Source of the DNA: Phlegmacium glaucopus
Lineage: Eukaryota; Basidiomycota; Agaricomycetes; Agaricales; Cortinariaceae
DNA: 64,000 nt
Direction: 5' to 3'
Assembly (NCBI GenBank): GCA_015039465.1
Contig: MU130359.1
Location: 494,191-558,190, forward strand
Part shown: one piece after another, positions 35,494-47,100 of the stretch
Layout of the letters: each line of letters begins with the position of its first letter
Numbering within the stretch: the first letter of the stretch is position 1
Program-made: the position numbers and the translations under genes
Notes under the pieces: generated by a model
Told to the model about the DNA's origin: nothing
The model's input: the letters and a program-made list of their open reading frames with translations, nothing else
Databases searched by the model: none

Positions 35494-37016
35494 TGGACAA
35501 GAACAGGAGAAGGGGAAGGGCCTGTAGTTGCACGGTAATTTGGAGGATAAGCCTGCGATATGCCCGAGTAATTATCGTCATGACTCAAATTTTGTACTGT
35601 CATCGGTTGCTGCCCACGCAGGTCTTGGGAGGCGGAATCCTTACGATGTCCATGAGGCAATGGAGGGCTTTGATATAACACAACAGCCACCTCTTGAGCG
35701 TGTTTCCTGTTGATGAATTTGACGAAAGAAGGTCGGAGTGTCCAGACGGTTGTCGATGAAGATTAGGTGGCTGTAGTATTATTGGTCCAGTTTGTGTGGG
35801 TGGGCGGCGGACAGGGCTGAAAGGGGGGGTTGTTGTAACGGTGTTATTGGTGTTTGTATTTGAGCTGATGGAAAGATTATGGTGGAGGTCTTCGGCTCAC
35901 TTTGCTTCGACGAAGACCTGGCTAGGACGTCGAGCAGGGACAGGGTTATATCTGAAGAACTCGTCAGACTCGGGGCTTATGAGAGCCTTGCTCTTGCGTA
36001 GACAGACAACTAAAGCATAAAGATGAGACCAATGAGTGCAACAGTTCCTCCAACAGTTCCTTCAATAATGGCACCCAAGTGAGAGGTCGAAGAGGAAACG
36101 GCGGTAGCAGTTGGGGATGGAGTACTAGTAGCAGCAGAAGAAGTGCTCGATAAGGTCGAAGTAGTAGTTAATGCACTGGACGTGATGGGTAATAGAAATG
36201 CACTTGGTGCTTGGGTAGCAAAAGTATTTAATGGTGCACTGGACGTTATGGGTAGAGATATATCTGGTGCTGGGGTAGCGAATACTCCTTCAGCGGTTGG
36301 GGCTGGAGGGCCCACCTAAAACAATATTTAGCAACTCATGGAAGGTCAAGATGAACATCTAGATAAGAATATTACTCACTTTAGCGGCGCTGACAAATTG
36401 ATTATACATTTGAATGCTGGGAGGATTGATCGCTCTAAAGAAATACTTAGCCGTTTTACTTCATTTCAAGGAAGATCATGTCTTATTTACCCGACCATTC
36501 TAGCAGCACAATGAACTCTAAATACCCCCGTTGAACAGAAATACCAAATAGCTAAGTTGCAGAGAGCGTTAAGAGCGAGCGAAATGTTTGGAAATAATAA
36601 TAATTCAACTCACGACTACTGTCGTTGATAGTAAGACTCCAATTAGTGCGCCTGTCAACCACCCCGCTATCGAATCCTCCACCAAGAGGACTACAAGGGG
36701 CATCGAAGCTCGATTGTGTCACCGAATGGAGACTTTATCAATTTTCATTGATTATGATCAGATGGTGATAAGAGGAAAGAAGACGCTTACAATACTTCCG
36801 AAAACTGAAAGATGATTGTTCGATTTATTTCAGCAGAGACAATTGGTGGGTTGTAAGAAAAGTTTCCGTCCGGAGCGACAACCACCTGGTTAGAAAAAAG
36901 TAAGAATCTTTGTTCTTTTGTTTGGCAATACGTACTGTCAAGGGGGCCGCCTGCCCATTGACGAAGAGAATATATGAGGCGACGAAAGCATACAGATTAG
37001 CCCTGAAAAGCATCAT
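35494..37016 (-). pseudogene. Degenerate tandem copy of the cupredoxin surface-protein gene
   Basis: It matches 32737-34321 exon by exon, starting with a similar signal peptide (MMLFRANLYAFVASYILF) and including IWYFCSTGV, AINPPSIQMYNQF and the stalk. The transmembrane helix is cut by a stop: the Trp codon after IGLIFML is TAG, followed by a 1-bp loss before the basic stop-transfer segment. The cytosolic tail is partly deleted and has lost its normal stop. The ectodomain still reads in pieces, so a secreted, unanchored product is conceivable, but loss of function is the simpler reading. The two copies share upstream sequence (GAGAGAGAGGAAAGGAGGGG), which supports a whole-locus tandem duplication. 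Confidence 0.8.
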
Positions 37017-39324
37017 CCGGGGTGTTCGTAGCAACTGGAGAACAGTGCTGGAAGAGAGAGAGGAAAGGAGGGGTAGTTCGAGTCCACGCCGTGGTGTATA
37101 CAGTATATATACAGTATATATACGGCATATTATTAGGGACGTTCAAAGTTGAACGCAGCTCGCATTCGCATCTAGCAGCAGCACGTGCATCTGTGACCTT
37201 ATAAGTTATATAATATTGTTAGTGCCGAAATAAACCTGTTGCCGACATCACGGCCGAGCTCCAAATATAGTTGGTGAGATAACTGTTTGGCAGCTATTCT
37301 AAAGCCATCGGGTGCCATTTCAGCCTTTTATCGTGATAGATAAGTTGTATTCCGGCAGAATTATGCAGAATCAGTACACTTTTGCCTCAACTACTGTTGA
37401 AGAGGCAATTTTTACAATCTAATCTCATTTGCCCGGCCATACCTTAGGGTCCTTCAAGTTGACCCATCATGACCTCATCAATCAAAGTCAAATCAGACCT
37501 GGGTCAAGCTTGAGGGATTCCGTCCCACTAAACACCCAAGCGACACCGCTACTGTCCATCAGATACTCCCAGTGGATCTTGATGAATTTCTGACCGAAGA
37601 CCATTGGTAATCACTGTAAACTGCCAGTGGTGGAGTTGCCCACAAAAGGTCAATCAAACCACCAGGTATCAACGGGTTAGTACAGGTTAGTATCAACGGG
37701 TTGGAGAGAATGGCAGATCTCAGTCCCTGTCCCCCCAGTAGATCCGAACCTCTGGTAAACCTTTGATCTAGTAATTACTGATGATCTTTGAAAGTTGCAA
37801 CTGCCAGTGCCAGTGTGCTGATGATGATAATGATGATGAAGTAAGACCGTGATCGCCAATAGTGGAGGATTTAGGAAATAGTTGCTATTCTACAAGGCCA
37901 AAAAAGATATCGCATTATCTGATTCGCATACTGTTCGGCGTTTACCTAGATAGCTAGGAATACATTATATATGGTATGATACATCAGCAAATTCAGGAAT
38001 TTCCCATAGATCGTCACAGTCATGTCACCCAAACTCATAGTTTCCCATAGATAGTCACAGTCATGTTATAGTTTCTCATAGTCACATCACTCAATTTATA
38101 GTCGGTTCTTGTTCCATAGCATCCATGCCATGCTTGCTAGTGCTGTCCAGCATTACTTTGTTATGCTATCACACTACTCACAGCTTTGTCACATGGTGAC
38201 ATAGATAATATTTTTTCATTAAGTTAAATAAACCAGCCCTAAACAAAGTCCGTGCACAACAAAAAATTACTAAACATTCAACTTCAATGTTTCAACCTCA
38301 CCACACCACCACGCAACGACAACCACCCTCATGTCACCTGCTAACAACCACATCAATGGCCACAATGATGACATCAACATGTCAACAAGGAGGACAAACG
38401 ACACTGGCTACTACCACTACCCAAGGACCGATGATGAACATGCTGGTTCCCTGCCTTCGTTTTTCGCATTTTTGGCAGCGACGTCGCTCTACATCGCCTC
38501 TTACACCGACTATTTGCGGTTTTATTGCATAGATAAGTCTCTGGCTATTCGGTCGTCGCCTCTACTGTCCCAGAAGCTTCCTAAATGCCTTGGCTATATT
38601 TCGCTCGTACGATCGCCCCCTTCTCCGGCAGTACCCGGACGACATTAGGCATCCTGCCTCCCTTTCGCTCCCTTTCACCAGCGGTCACGTGTATAGTCAT
38701 GCTTTTTCCATATTTGGTAATGCTCACTCGTCTAAGAGTCGTAGGCATGTCCACTGCCCAGACCGACGTCCCCTTACGCTACACCAAATCGTTCGGTGTC
38801 AAATCGTCGTTGCTACCCTACCAGTCGCTCCTATCCAGCGACAATCACCAGATCGAGAAGTTCCTTAACACCAATGGGCATTTTGGGTTGCTGATCATTT
38901 ATATTCTTTTATCTCTCTTCGGTTACCTCAAACACTTTGTTTTCTTTATTTTTGATACATTTGCCATCGCTCCTTGATCGCCTCCCTATACCACATGTCT
39001 CCTGCCGGTCCTCGGAGTGACGACCGGTCCTCTTTCATTTATCGCCCACTATCCCTGATGTTTTGTCTCCCGATTTTGCCTAGTCCTTCTTGGACTCCTG
39101 TTTCATCATTTTGATTTGTTTTATAGCTACCCATGTGCAACTTAGCCATGTGATCTCCCCTACCTACTATAAAAACATCCTGTAATTTAGTTACAAAGAA
39201 TAATAAGAAAGTATTCGCCTCTCTCCCCAGAGTATAGAATTAAGTCTTGTCATTGTCTCTCTCGTCGTTCACCTTCGTTTCATTGCATTTTACTGCAAGT
39301 TGCCCATACAGCGACTATACTTTG
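37017..39324. other. No gene recognised; possible undetected repeat element
   Basis: About 2.3 kb. Near 37995-38090 short units of TTTCCCATAGAT-GTCACAGTCATG recur about 2.5 times. At 38331-38648 and 38585-38977 there are overlapping ORFs of 105 and 130 codons without recognisable content. A TATAAAAA lies at about 39168, in sequence reminiscent of an LTR promoter. No terminal repeats or target duplication could be fixed, so no element is called. Confidence 0.35.
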
Positions 39325-39412
39325 TCACTGCATCACCCCTTTGTCACTGCGTCGCCCCTTTGTCACTGCGTCGCCCCTTTGTCACTGCATCGCCCCTTTG
39401 TCACTGCGTCGC
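39325..39412. repeat. 19-bp minisatellite, left part
   Basis: The unit CGCCCCTTTGTCACTGCGT/A is repeated four to five times. The array resumes at 40822-40920 after the inserted 1.4-kb element. Confidence 0.85.
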
Positions 39413-40821
39413 TGTCGCGCACCAATACTGATTGGTAGCGTGAGAAGAAAGCTTAAAAGTCGCCATCATGAAAATAAGCGGACTTTGAATTTGCTTACCT
39501 ATTTTGGAAGCGGCCCTGAATCGTGTTCCTGGTCAACAAAACCATTCATTCAACGATAACATCCCCATTGCTCATCATACTCTCAATGTCTCACACTATG
39601 CTCTCCATTGTTTTCACTATCGACATGCTCCTAAGCATATACCATCCATTCGTTCCTTGGCTAGTGATCCAGCAAAGCGATCAATCTACTATTCGCGTCG
39701 GTCATCAGCTCACGTTTGATCGTATCCTTGGTCCATCATTTCAAGAACGGCCCCTTCATGGACGCATCAACTACATCTCCCATTATGTACAAGGCTTTGT
39801 CATTGTTGTTGTGGCTATGGACCCACAAGTCTTCCCCTCAGCCATCTATCTTGCCATCCCTCGCTCCTGGATCTCACTCAGTCCCCTATCCTCACTCATC
39901 TACCTCTTATCTTATCATTCACTGCCAAAACCATCATTCACGCGGTACCTGAAGCCTTCCCACCCTATTTATGACAATTTAGGAAGTCCAGGAGGATCAC
40001 GACTAAGCAGGAATTGCAGATGAATCAGCAGCAGAGGATTATTCTCGCAGTGTGTCAAGTGTTATCAAGGCTGCGCGACATGGGACCATGGGCAAGTAGT
40101 GTTTTCTCGGGAACAAGGCTGCGCCTTTCAAGTGTTGACTCAGGACCTTTCACATTTTTGACATGACCACACGCCTATGGAGTCGATATATTTTTGCTAT
40201 TGGACTATGTACACTGCCTTCTCTTCTTTTCTCTCGCACTTTGACACTTTACAGATTTTTTTATTGTTCCTTCTTCTTTTCCATTGTTCTTTTCTTCTCG
40301 CAGCTGTCCTCTCTTTATCTTTCTTCCTTTGACAGCGCGTACTTTTTTCTTTTTTATTGTTTTACATAGCCTCATCCTTAGGGTATAAATACTGCTCTTT
40401 TGTACCAGGATAGGTAGTTCAGTTAAAATTCATTCTTACCCCCCCACTTTCATTATCTCAGTGGAATTCCAGTGAATTCCTTCCTTAAGTTCGCTTTTTC
40501 AGTCCCTTACTGTCACTGTCCTCTACTGTCAATCACTATAGTCTTGCTGAAGACTCTTCCTCTATCATCCTCATCCACATCCTCTACTCCCTTCGCTTTT
40601 TCAGCCTTTTACTTGTCACTGTCCCCTACTGTCAACCGCTGTAGTCTCACCAAAGACTCTCTCATATTCATCCTCATCCACCTCTACTCTTGCTCCCTAC
40701 CTCTGTGTGATACAAGTCAAGGTTACACCTTCCCTAAACGAACAACAGGGAGTCTCTTGACCTAAGGTCTGGTCCACTGCTCTCTGGTTGGTGTTTATAT
40801 ACAACAACAACAACGATTTAT
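39413..40821 (+). mobile_element. 1.4-kb repeat element, copy 1 (possible solo LTR)
   Basis: Starts TGTCGCGCACCAATACTGATTGG and ends ...ACAACAACAACGATTTAT(A). It splits a minisatellite, with TCGC on both sides (GTCGC left, ATCGC right), which suggests a 4- to 5-bp target duplication. A near-identical copy (48423-49775) interrupts the chromovirus gag at another TCGC. A promoter-like TATAAATACTGCTC lies at about 40384, two-thirds in, as in a U3-R-U5 layout. The ends are not the usual TG...CA, so solo LTR is one possibility and an unknown element type another. It carries the ORF at 39586-40023. Confidence 0.75.
39586..40023 (+). CDS. Conserved 145-codon ORF of the 1.4-kb repeat, copy 1
   Basis: Open from ATG to TGA with the same length (438 bp, no indels) as its twin at 48596-49033, although the two elements differ by about 56 bp elsewhere. 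By eye I count about 16 third-position, 13 first-position and 7 second-position differences. The third-position changes are synonymous, and many replacements are conservative (V/I, L/V, H/Y, N/S). The protein contains HPFVPWLVIQQSDQS, YISHYV and VVAMDPQVF and has no family I recognise. The codon pattern is suggestive, not proof; chance openness of a slowly diverging repeat is the alternative. Confidence 0.4.
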   Translation: MSHTMLSIVFTIDMLLSIYHPFVPWLVIQQSDQSTIRVGHQLTFDRILGPSFQERPLHGRINYISHYVQGFVIVVVAMDPQVFPSAIYLAIPRSWISLSPLSSLIYLLSYHSLPKPSFTRYLKPSHPIYDNLGSPGGSRLSRNCR

Positions 40822-40920
40822 ATCGCCCCTTTGTCACTGCGTCTCCCCTTTGTCACTGCATCGCCACTTCGTTACTTCGTCGCCCTTTAGTCATTACATC
40901 GCTCCTTGTTTCGCTTGTCG
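40822..40920. repeat. 19-bp minisatellite, right part
   Basis: Units ATCGCCCCTTTGTCACTGC continue the array at 39325-39412 and decay to CGTCGCCCTTTAGTCATTACAT-like units. Confidence 0.75.
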
Positions 40921-41039
40921 CATATCTTGTCGCCCTACCCTAGTTGGAACCTTTCTGCATATACTTGACTCAGTGTTTAGGCCACCGAAGCCCCGAGCCG
41001 CATCATACCTCAGTTAGTACAGCACCTAGCGTACTGACA

Positions 41040-41600
41040 GTGTATCACCGAGCGATGACGATGACAACAACAATGACAACGACAACGGCTATCAAGTATG
41101 GGTTTTTTTTTTGTTTTTTTTTTTTTTGTTTTTTAAATTTCATTTATAATTTCTACTAACTATATCCAAGCAGTCTACAACTACGATGATGACGAGCAAC
41201 AACAACAGTTGTTAAGTAGGGGGTTTTTTTTAAAAAAAATTTCATTTCAAATTTCTATATATATCCAAGCAACTACGACGACCGTGCATCGACAAACAAT
41301 GAGCAACGAGCAACAACGATCGCTATCAGGTACGGGTTTAGAAAAAAAAAATCATTTCAAATTTCGACTAACTATATCCAAGCAGTATACAACTACAACG
41401 ACCGTGCATTGACAAACAATGAGCAACGAGCAACAACGATCGCTATCAGGTATGGGTTTAGAAAAAAAATTCATTTCGAATTTTGACTAACTATATCCAA
41501 GCAGTATACAACTACGACGACCGCCGTGCATCAACAATGAGCAACGAGCAACGACAATGGCTATCAAGTATGGAGTGGGTATAGGGTGGGTTTTTTTGTT
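41040..41600. repeat. Tandem repeat, ~115-bp unit, about five copies
   Basis: Each unit runs ACTATATCCAAGCAGT..CAACTACGACGACCGTGCAT, CAATGAGCAACGAGCAACAACG, GCTATCAGGTATGGGTTT, followed by a poly-A or poly-T tract and CATTTCAAATTTC. The homopolymer tracts vary most in length. Confidence 0.8.
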
Positions 41601-42162
41601 TTAGTACAACAATGTCAATCATATAGAACTACCTACGCGATGTCATGTAAACTACTTGAATATATATATTTTAAAATTTCCTTATCGTTGTGTGTGATAT
41701 ATCTGGTCTAAATAATTCCTAGCTTCAGTATGAGATGGTATTAACCTAAGCTATGTAGCACTGTATAGCAATGAGCTAAGTCTATATAGCACTCTATAGT
41801 GCTGTCTAACATTAAGCCGTTTTTGGGTAGCATTACCGTAACACTGGACAGCACTATAAACAAAAGAACCTTTTCTATGGTTCTATGGTGCTGTCCGGTG
41901 CTGTCCGGTGCTGGTAAGCTGGCCCTGAGTTTACTGATGTAGAGTGGGAATGCAGGAACGAGTCTCAGTCCTTAGATACACTTCACCACCTCGATGGTGT
42001 AGTCGGTCGCTGGCACACAATACAAGTCCAACCATATGTAAGTCACGGTACCCAGGGTATGAATTGTTGTTGATCTTTTTGCAGACGCTGTAGTTGGCGT
42101 AACCTAACCTAATATATCGCCGATGTCTCGCAGTCTATATGGGATCAATGCTAGGGCTTGCG
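41601..42162. other. No gene recognised; upstream region of a disrupted membrane-protein gene
   Basis: It contains an imperfect inverted repeat at about 41850-41915 (GGACAGCAC ... GTGCTGTCC) and ends at the TATA box of the gene whose coding part lies at 51100. Confidence 0.45.
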
Positions 42163-42168
42163 TATAAA
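42163..42168 (+). promoter_or_regulatory. TATA box separated from its gene by the chromovirus
   Basis: TATAAA stands 14 bp left of the 5' LTR-side boundary. Removing the chromovirus and one copy of its target duplication would put it about 67 bp ahead of the ATG at 51100. Confidence 0.55.
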
Positions 42169-42182
42169 GCAAGATGCAATAC

Positions 42183-42760
42183 TGTTAAGTTTAAAGCAAA
42201 AGGAAGAAGTCACGTCGGAGTTACTCCGGAACAGAACCGGAACAGTAACCCGGAAAGGATGTTGGCCTCAGCGTATGTGCTGTGCCGCCCAGCTCCTAAG
42301 GTGTCCTGATTTCAGAACGGAAGAAGTAAGTAACAAGTTGGAAGACCTCAGTGACTTAGAGGGAAAACAAGAGGAGGGAAACTAAGTTGATATTCGAACT
42401 GAGGGAAAACATACAAGTTCGAGTACTTTAAATATAAAAGGAATTGCAACCGAAATATAGAATATAAATATAAGTGCTGCGTTCTGCTCCCGGGAAAGGT
42501 CCTGCATTCTTGGGTGAATAATCCATGGCTGGTGTGCTGACTGATGATGGGAAAGATGATGACAAAGAATAGTGGTAGTGGCGAAGAAGTGATAACGGGT
42601 TTGGAGTATAGACGGAGGAACCGGAATGACACGGAGAAGTCTCGGAGTTGAACATAGGAAGAGTAGTTCGGGATATAAGGGAAGGCACTGTACGGAGTAC
42701 GGACTACCGGAAACAACTCCGACGGAGCTGGACCGGAGTAACGTATGACGGAATGTAACA
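42183..42760 (-). repeat. 3' LTR of the chromovirus
   Basis: 578 bp. On the minus strand it reads TGTTACATTCC to CTTAACA. A purine-rich ACAGGGAGGTAC immediately ahead of it (minus strand) is the likely polypurine tract. Confidence 0.92.
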
Positions 42761-42823
42761 GTACCTCCCTGTCAAGGCCGAGACCCTCGAGGCCACGTGA
42801 TGGTCCGTGCGAGGTTTCCGTGG

Positions 42824-42829
42824 TATAAA
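42824..42829 (+). promoter_or_regulatory. TATA box of the antisense chromovirus gene
   Basis: TATAAA (in GTGGTATAAAGAC) lies about 80 bp ahead of the ATG at 42905 and just inside the 3' LTR. The same TATA, its surroundings and a CACGTGATGG block upstream are kept in the truncated element copy at 55144-55225. Confidence 0.65.
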
Positions 42830-42904
42830 GACTGTCGGCGACTGGGGTTGATTCCTCACTTCGGTAACCTCACCAACTGCCCCATCCTCCAAAAATTTAA
42901 TAAC

Positions 42905-43954
42905 ATGAACACCAACAACAATGCCGGCCCCTCCCGCCCTCCTGCTTCCCAACGAGCTCGGCTCGAGGAAGCACGGGAGCGTCGACGGAGAGAGCGGGAG
43001 GAGGAGGAAAGGCGGGAAGAGGCGGAGATTGAGGAGGCGCGGAGGCTGGAGGAGGAGGAGGAGAGACGGAGGGTAGAGGCGGAGAGACAGAGGGTGGAGG
43101 CAGAGAAACGGAGGGAAGAGGCGGAAGAGAGAAAGAGGGAGGAGGTGAAACGGAGGCAGCAGGAGGAAGAGCAGCGGAAGAGAAAAGCGGAAGCAATGGT
43201 CGTTGATGACGACAACGATGAAGAAGAGGAGGAAGGTAACGGAATGGAGCCGGGGCCGAGTGCCCCAAAAAAGAGAAAAACAAATGATAAAGTAAGTGTT
43301 CAAAAAATAGGAACGGATCAAGACTAACGGAAAACATAGGAGGTCTATCAGACCAAAACGAAGAAGAACCCGGCGTGTAGCCGGTGCATGGAGGCACACG
43401 AAGTGTGCTACGAGAAGAGCAGTGGGCCAGGGTGCTGGCGGTGCTATCAGAGGAAGATAGCATGCAGCCTGGTTGGAGGGAAACGGAAGACGAAGGAGCG
43501 GACGGAGGAACGGAGCGGAAGGGTGGATAAGGGGAAGAAGAAGGAGGTAGCGCCAGAGGTGGACGGGACGGAGTTAATAATAGAGGGGCTGGAAATGATA
43601 GGAGGACTGTTGAGGAAAATGGTGGAGATGCAGGAGGGGATAAAGTACGCGATGGAAGTACAGATGAGGAGGGAGATAGAGAGGGAGAAGAGGGAGATTG
43701 AGAAGGATAGATGGAAAGAGGAGTGGAGGGAAGAGGAGAGAAAACGGAGAGACGCAACGAAAGCGGAGAAGGGGGTGGAGACGGAGATGCAAGAGGAGAC
43801 GGAGGAGGAAACGGATGACGGGGAAGACAAGGAGGTGGAGGAAGGGTTGGAAGCGGAGACAGAGAGAACGGACGGAGGAGCAGACGGAGGAGCGGAGATG
43901 GAAGGGATGGAAGGAGTAGAAGGAGTAGAAGGAGTAGAAAAAACAGCAGAATAA
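42905..43954 (+). CDS. Antisense gene of the chromovirus: coiled-coil protein with Zn2Cys6-like cluster
   Basis: The gene lies between the pol stop and the 3' LTR, on the strand opposite gag-pol. Exons 42905-43291 and 43340-43954 join across a 48-bp intron (GTAAGT ... CTAAC ... CATAG) into 333 codons. Exon 1: Asn/Ser/Pro start (MNTNNNAGPSRPP), a long Arg/Glu heptad-like coiled coil, an acidic run (DDDNDEEEEE) and a PKKRK nuclear-signal-like motif. Exon 2 opens with six cysteines spaced C-X2-C-X6-C-X8-C-X2-C-X6-C, the spacing of fungal binuclear zinc clusters. It lacks most of the usual basic residues between the second and third Cys. A Glu/Lys-rich, partly coiled tail ending in EGVEGVEGVE follows. 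An upstream in-frame ATG at 42797 falls before the TATA box and is unlikely to be used. Role unknown. Confidence 0.75.
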
Positions 43955-44187
43955 AAAGTAAAAAATAATTGTATATAATTTTTTTCTTGTTATTTTTTTT
44001 TTTGTTTTGTTTATAAAAAATAGTTTTCTTGAACTTTTGTTTTGTGAAACAGAAGAGTAAGATAATGGAAAGGATTAGAATGGAAATGATGACTTTGTTT
44101 TGTGAAACGGAAAAGTAAGATGACGGAAAGGAAATGGAAAAGACATGGAAAGGGCACGGAAAAAGCAAGGAAAGAGACGGAAAGGAA

Positions 44188-47100
44188 TCAAGAGAGCGGA
44201 AGAGGTCCAGGTTTAGCCGGATAACTCTGGTGGAAATCAGCAACAAGTTCGGATGCATGTCCTAGTTCATTAGCTGGTAACCAGGAAGTTTCTTCGTCGG
44301 TACCTTCATAGCCAGACCACTTGACTAGGTACAGAAGTTTGCATACACGTCGTCTGTTGTCCAATTTAGAGTCCAAAATCTCGGAGACCTCAAATTCCTG
44401 TTCTCCGTCAATGACGACCGGAGGAGGCGGAGGTTGAGTGCGTTCCGGAATAGTGTTCGGAACGGAGGGCTCTAGCATGGAAACATGGAAGACGGGATGG
44501 ACGGCACGCAAGTTGTCGGGAAGACGAAGGGTCCAGGACAAAGGACCTGCCTGAGCAATAATCTCATACGGACCAAGATACTTCTCAGAGAGTTTCTTTG
44601 AAGGTCTGGTCGTACGGAAGAATTGTGCTCTGACAAAGGCCCGATCCCCAACCTTGAAGTCCGGAGGAGGAATCCGACGCTTGTCCGCGGAACGTTGGTA
44701 TTGTTCCTGGGAAGTAAGGATAGCTTTTTGGAGTTCCTCGTGGAGTTCGTTAAGGTCCGTAACGTACTTGTGAGCACGGGAGGAGACAAGGTCGTACTCC
44801 AGATGGATAGTGATAGCCGGATCGTAGCCTTTGTTGGCAAAGAACGGAGATACACCGGTAGTGGCACTCGGAGTATTGTTGTAGGAGAATTCCGCTAACG
44901 GGAGAAGTGAACTCCAGTTGTCTTGCTGATAATTGCAGTAGATGCGGATGTATTGTTCCAAGGTCTGGTTGACGCGTTCCATTTGTCCGTCACCTTCCGG
45001 GTGGTATCCGGAGGTGAAGTGCAACTTCATGTCGAGGGCTTTTCTGAGGGATCTGAAGAAGTGAGATACAAACTCGGAACCGCGATCGGAAGTTACATGG
45101 GACAGAACACCGTGCTTGGAAAACACGTGGATGACAAATAGTTCAGCAAGTTGAGCGGAAGTGATGGTGTCGTATGTGGGGATGAAAATGGATTGTTTTG
45201 TGAAACGGTCTACTACGACCAAGACCGCAGTGAAACCTTCGGAGTCCGGAAGGTGTTCAATGAAATCCATGGAGATGGAGTCCCAAGGACGGGACGGAAC
45301 AGGGAGTTGTCGGAGTAAGCCGTATGGTTTATGACGTTTGGCTTTGGACCGAGAACAGGTGGTGCAAGTCCTACAATAGTCAGTGACAAAAACACGAACA
45401 CTGGGCCAAGTATATTCTCGACGGATAACCGCAAGAGTTCTATTGACACCAAAATGTCCGGAGACGGGATGGTCATGATAATAATGAAGGACACGGAGAC
45501 GAAGATCTCCGGAATCTGGAACATAGATCCGTTGATCAATCCGGACAAGTCCGGAAGAGTCCTTAGACCATCTAGCATACTTCGGATTGTCTAGATCCGA
45601 TAAGTAGGACTGTGCAAGGGGATCCGTGGAAAGAGCGGAAAGGATCCCCTTGTTGAGCTCTTCGACATCCATGGTAAAGATACCACGGAGTACAGTAGGA
45701 AGTAATGAAGTAGCTCGGAGCGAAGCGGAAAGTTGTTCGGAAGAAAAGATAGGTTTAAAATTGTGTGGATTGACTTCACCGTAATCTTTCCCTCCCTCCT
45801 TTAGATAGAGGTCAGGACGACGAGTCAGCGCGTCCGGTTTTGTTCCGAGACGGCCTGGGCGAAATCTAATAACCATGTTGAATGCAGAAAGGTACTCAGA
45901 CCACCGGGCTTGACGCCGGGATAAGATCTTTGTGGTCGAGAAATACTCTAGATTCTTATGGTCAGTAACCACATCAATCGGGAAACTAGCACCTTCAAGG
46001 TAGTGATGCCAAGCTTTAAAAGCTTCAAAAATGGCGAGTAACTCCTTGTCGTGAACATTGTAATTCAATTCCGCACCGGAGAAGGTACGAGAACGATACG
46101 CAACGGGATGGATTTCTCCATCGGAATCACAGATGGAAAGGATAGCTGCTAAAGCGTAGTCGGATGCGTCAGTTTCCACAATGATAGGACAGTCTGGCTT
46201 CCAGTGTGTTAACACCGGAGCGGAAATAAAAGCCTCCTTGAGAGTCTTAAAAGCAAGGCGACAACTGTCATCAAAAACCCACGGAATATTTTTCCGGGTG
46301 AGACGGGTCAAAGGAACGACAATATCGGAATAATTGTGGATGAAACATCTGTAAAAATTAGCAAAACCGAGGAAGGATTGGACATCTTTGACTTTCCGAG
46401 GTTCCGGCCAGTCTTCAATGACTTGGACTTTCGCCGGATCCATTGAAAGGCCATCAGGACCAATCATGTGACCCAGGTACTCGATGGAATCGGAGTGGAA
46501 AACACATTTCTTACCATTAGTGAAGGGATTATTATCTCGGAGCCGTCAGAGGACTTTGGAGACATGTTTGATGTGATCTTTTTCGTTGATGGAGAAAATG
46601 AGGATGTCGTCCAGATAGATGATTACGAACACATCTAAAAGGTCAGCAAAAATGGTGTTAAGGAAGCATTGAAAACCGCCAGGGGCGTTGGTAAGTCCGA
46701 ACGGCATGACCAGCCACTCGAAGGAGCCATAGCGGGTACGGAAAGCAGTCTTCCACTCGTCTCCGGCAGCAATCCGGACGAGATGGTAGGCATGCTTTAA
46801 ATCGATTTTAGTGAATATTCCGGATTTGCGCGGAGCATCAAGTAAGTCGGAAACAAGGGGTAAGGGATACTTGTCTTTCCGAGTGATGGCGTTGAGTTTT
46901 CGGAAGTCGACGCAAAGCCGGAGTGACCCGTCCTTCTTCTTGATGAACAGGACAGGTGCTCCGAAGGGAGACTTAGAGGGACGGATGAAACCCATGTTTA
47001 GGTGCTCGTCGATGAACTCTCGGAGCGTTCCTAACTCGGATTCGGAAAGGGGATAAATCGGACCCAAGGGGGGCTTAGCAGACTCATCAATTTCGATTTT

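Noticed and set aside
42897..44258. 453-codon minus-strand ORF in the chromovirus 3' region
   Set aside because: It is a Ser/Pro/Leu-rich shadow of the Arg/Glu-rich antisense gene and has no domain; the plus-strand gene has promoter, intron and motif support.
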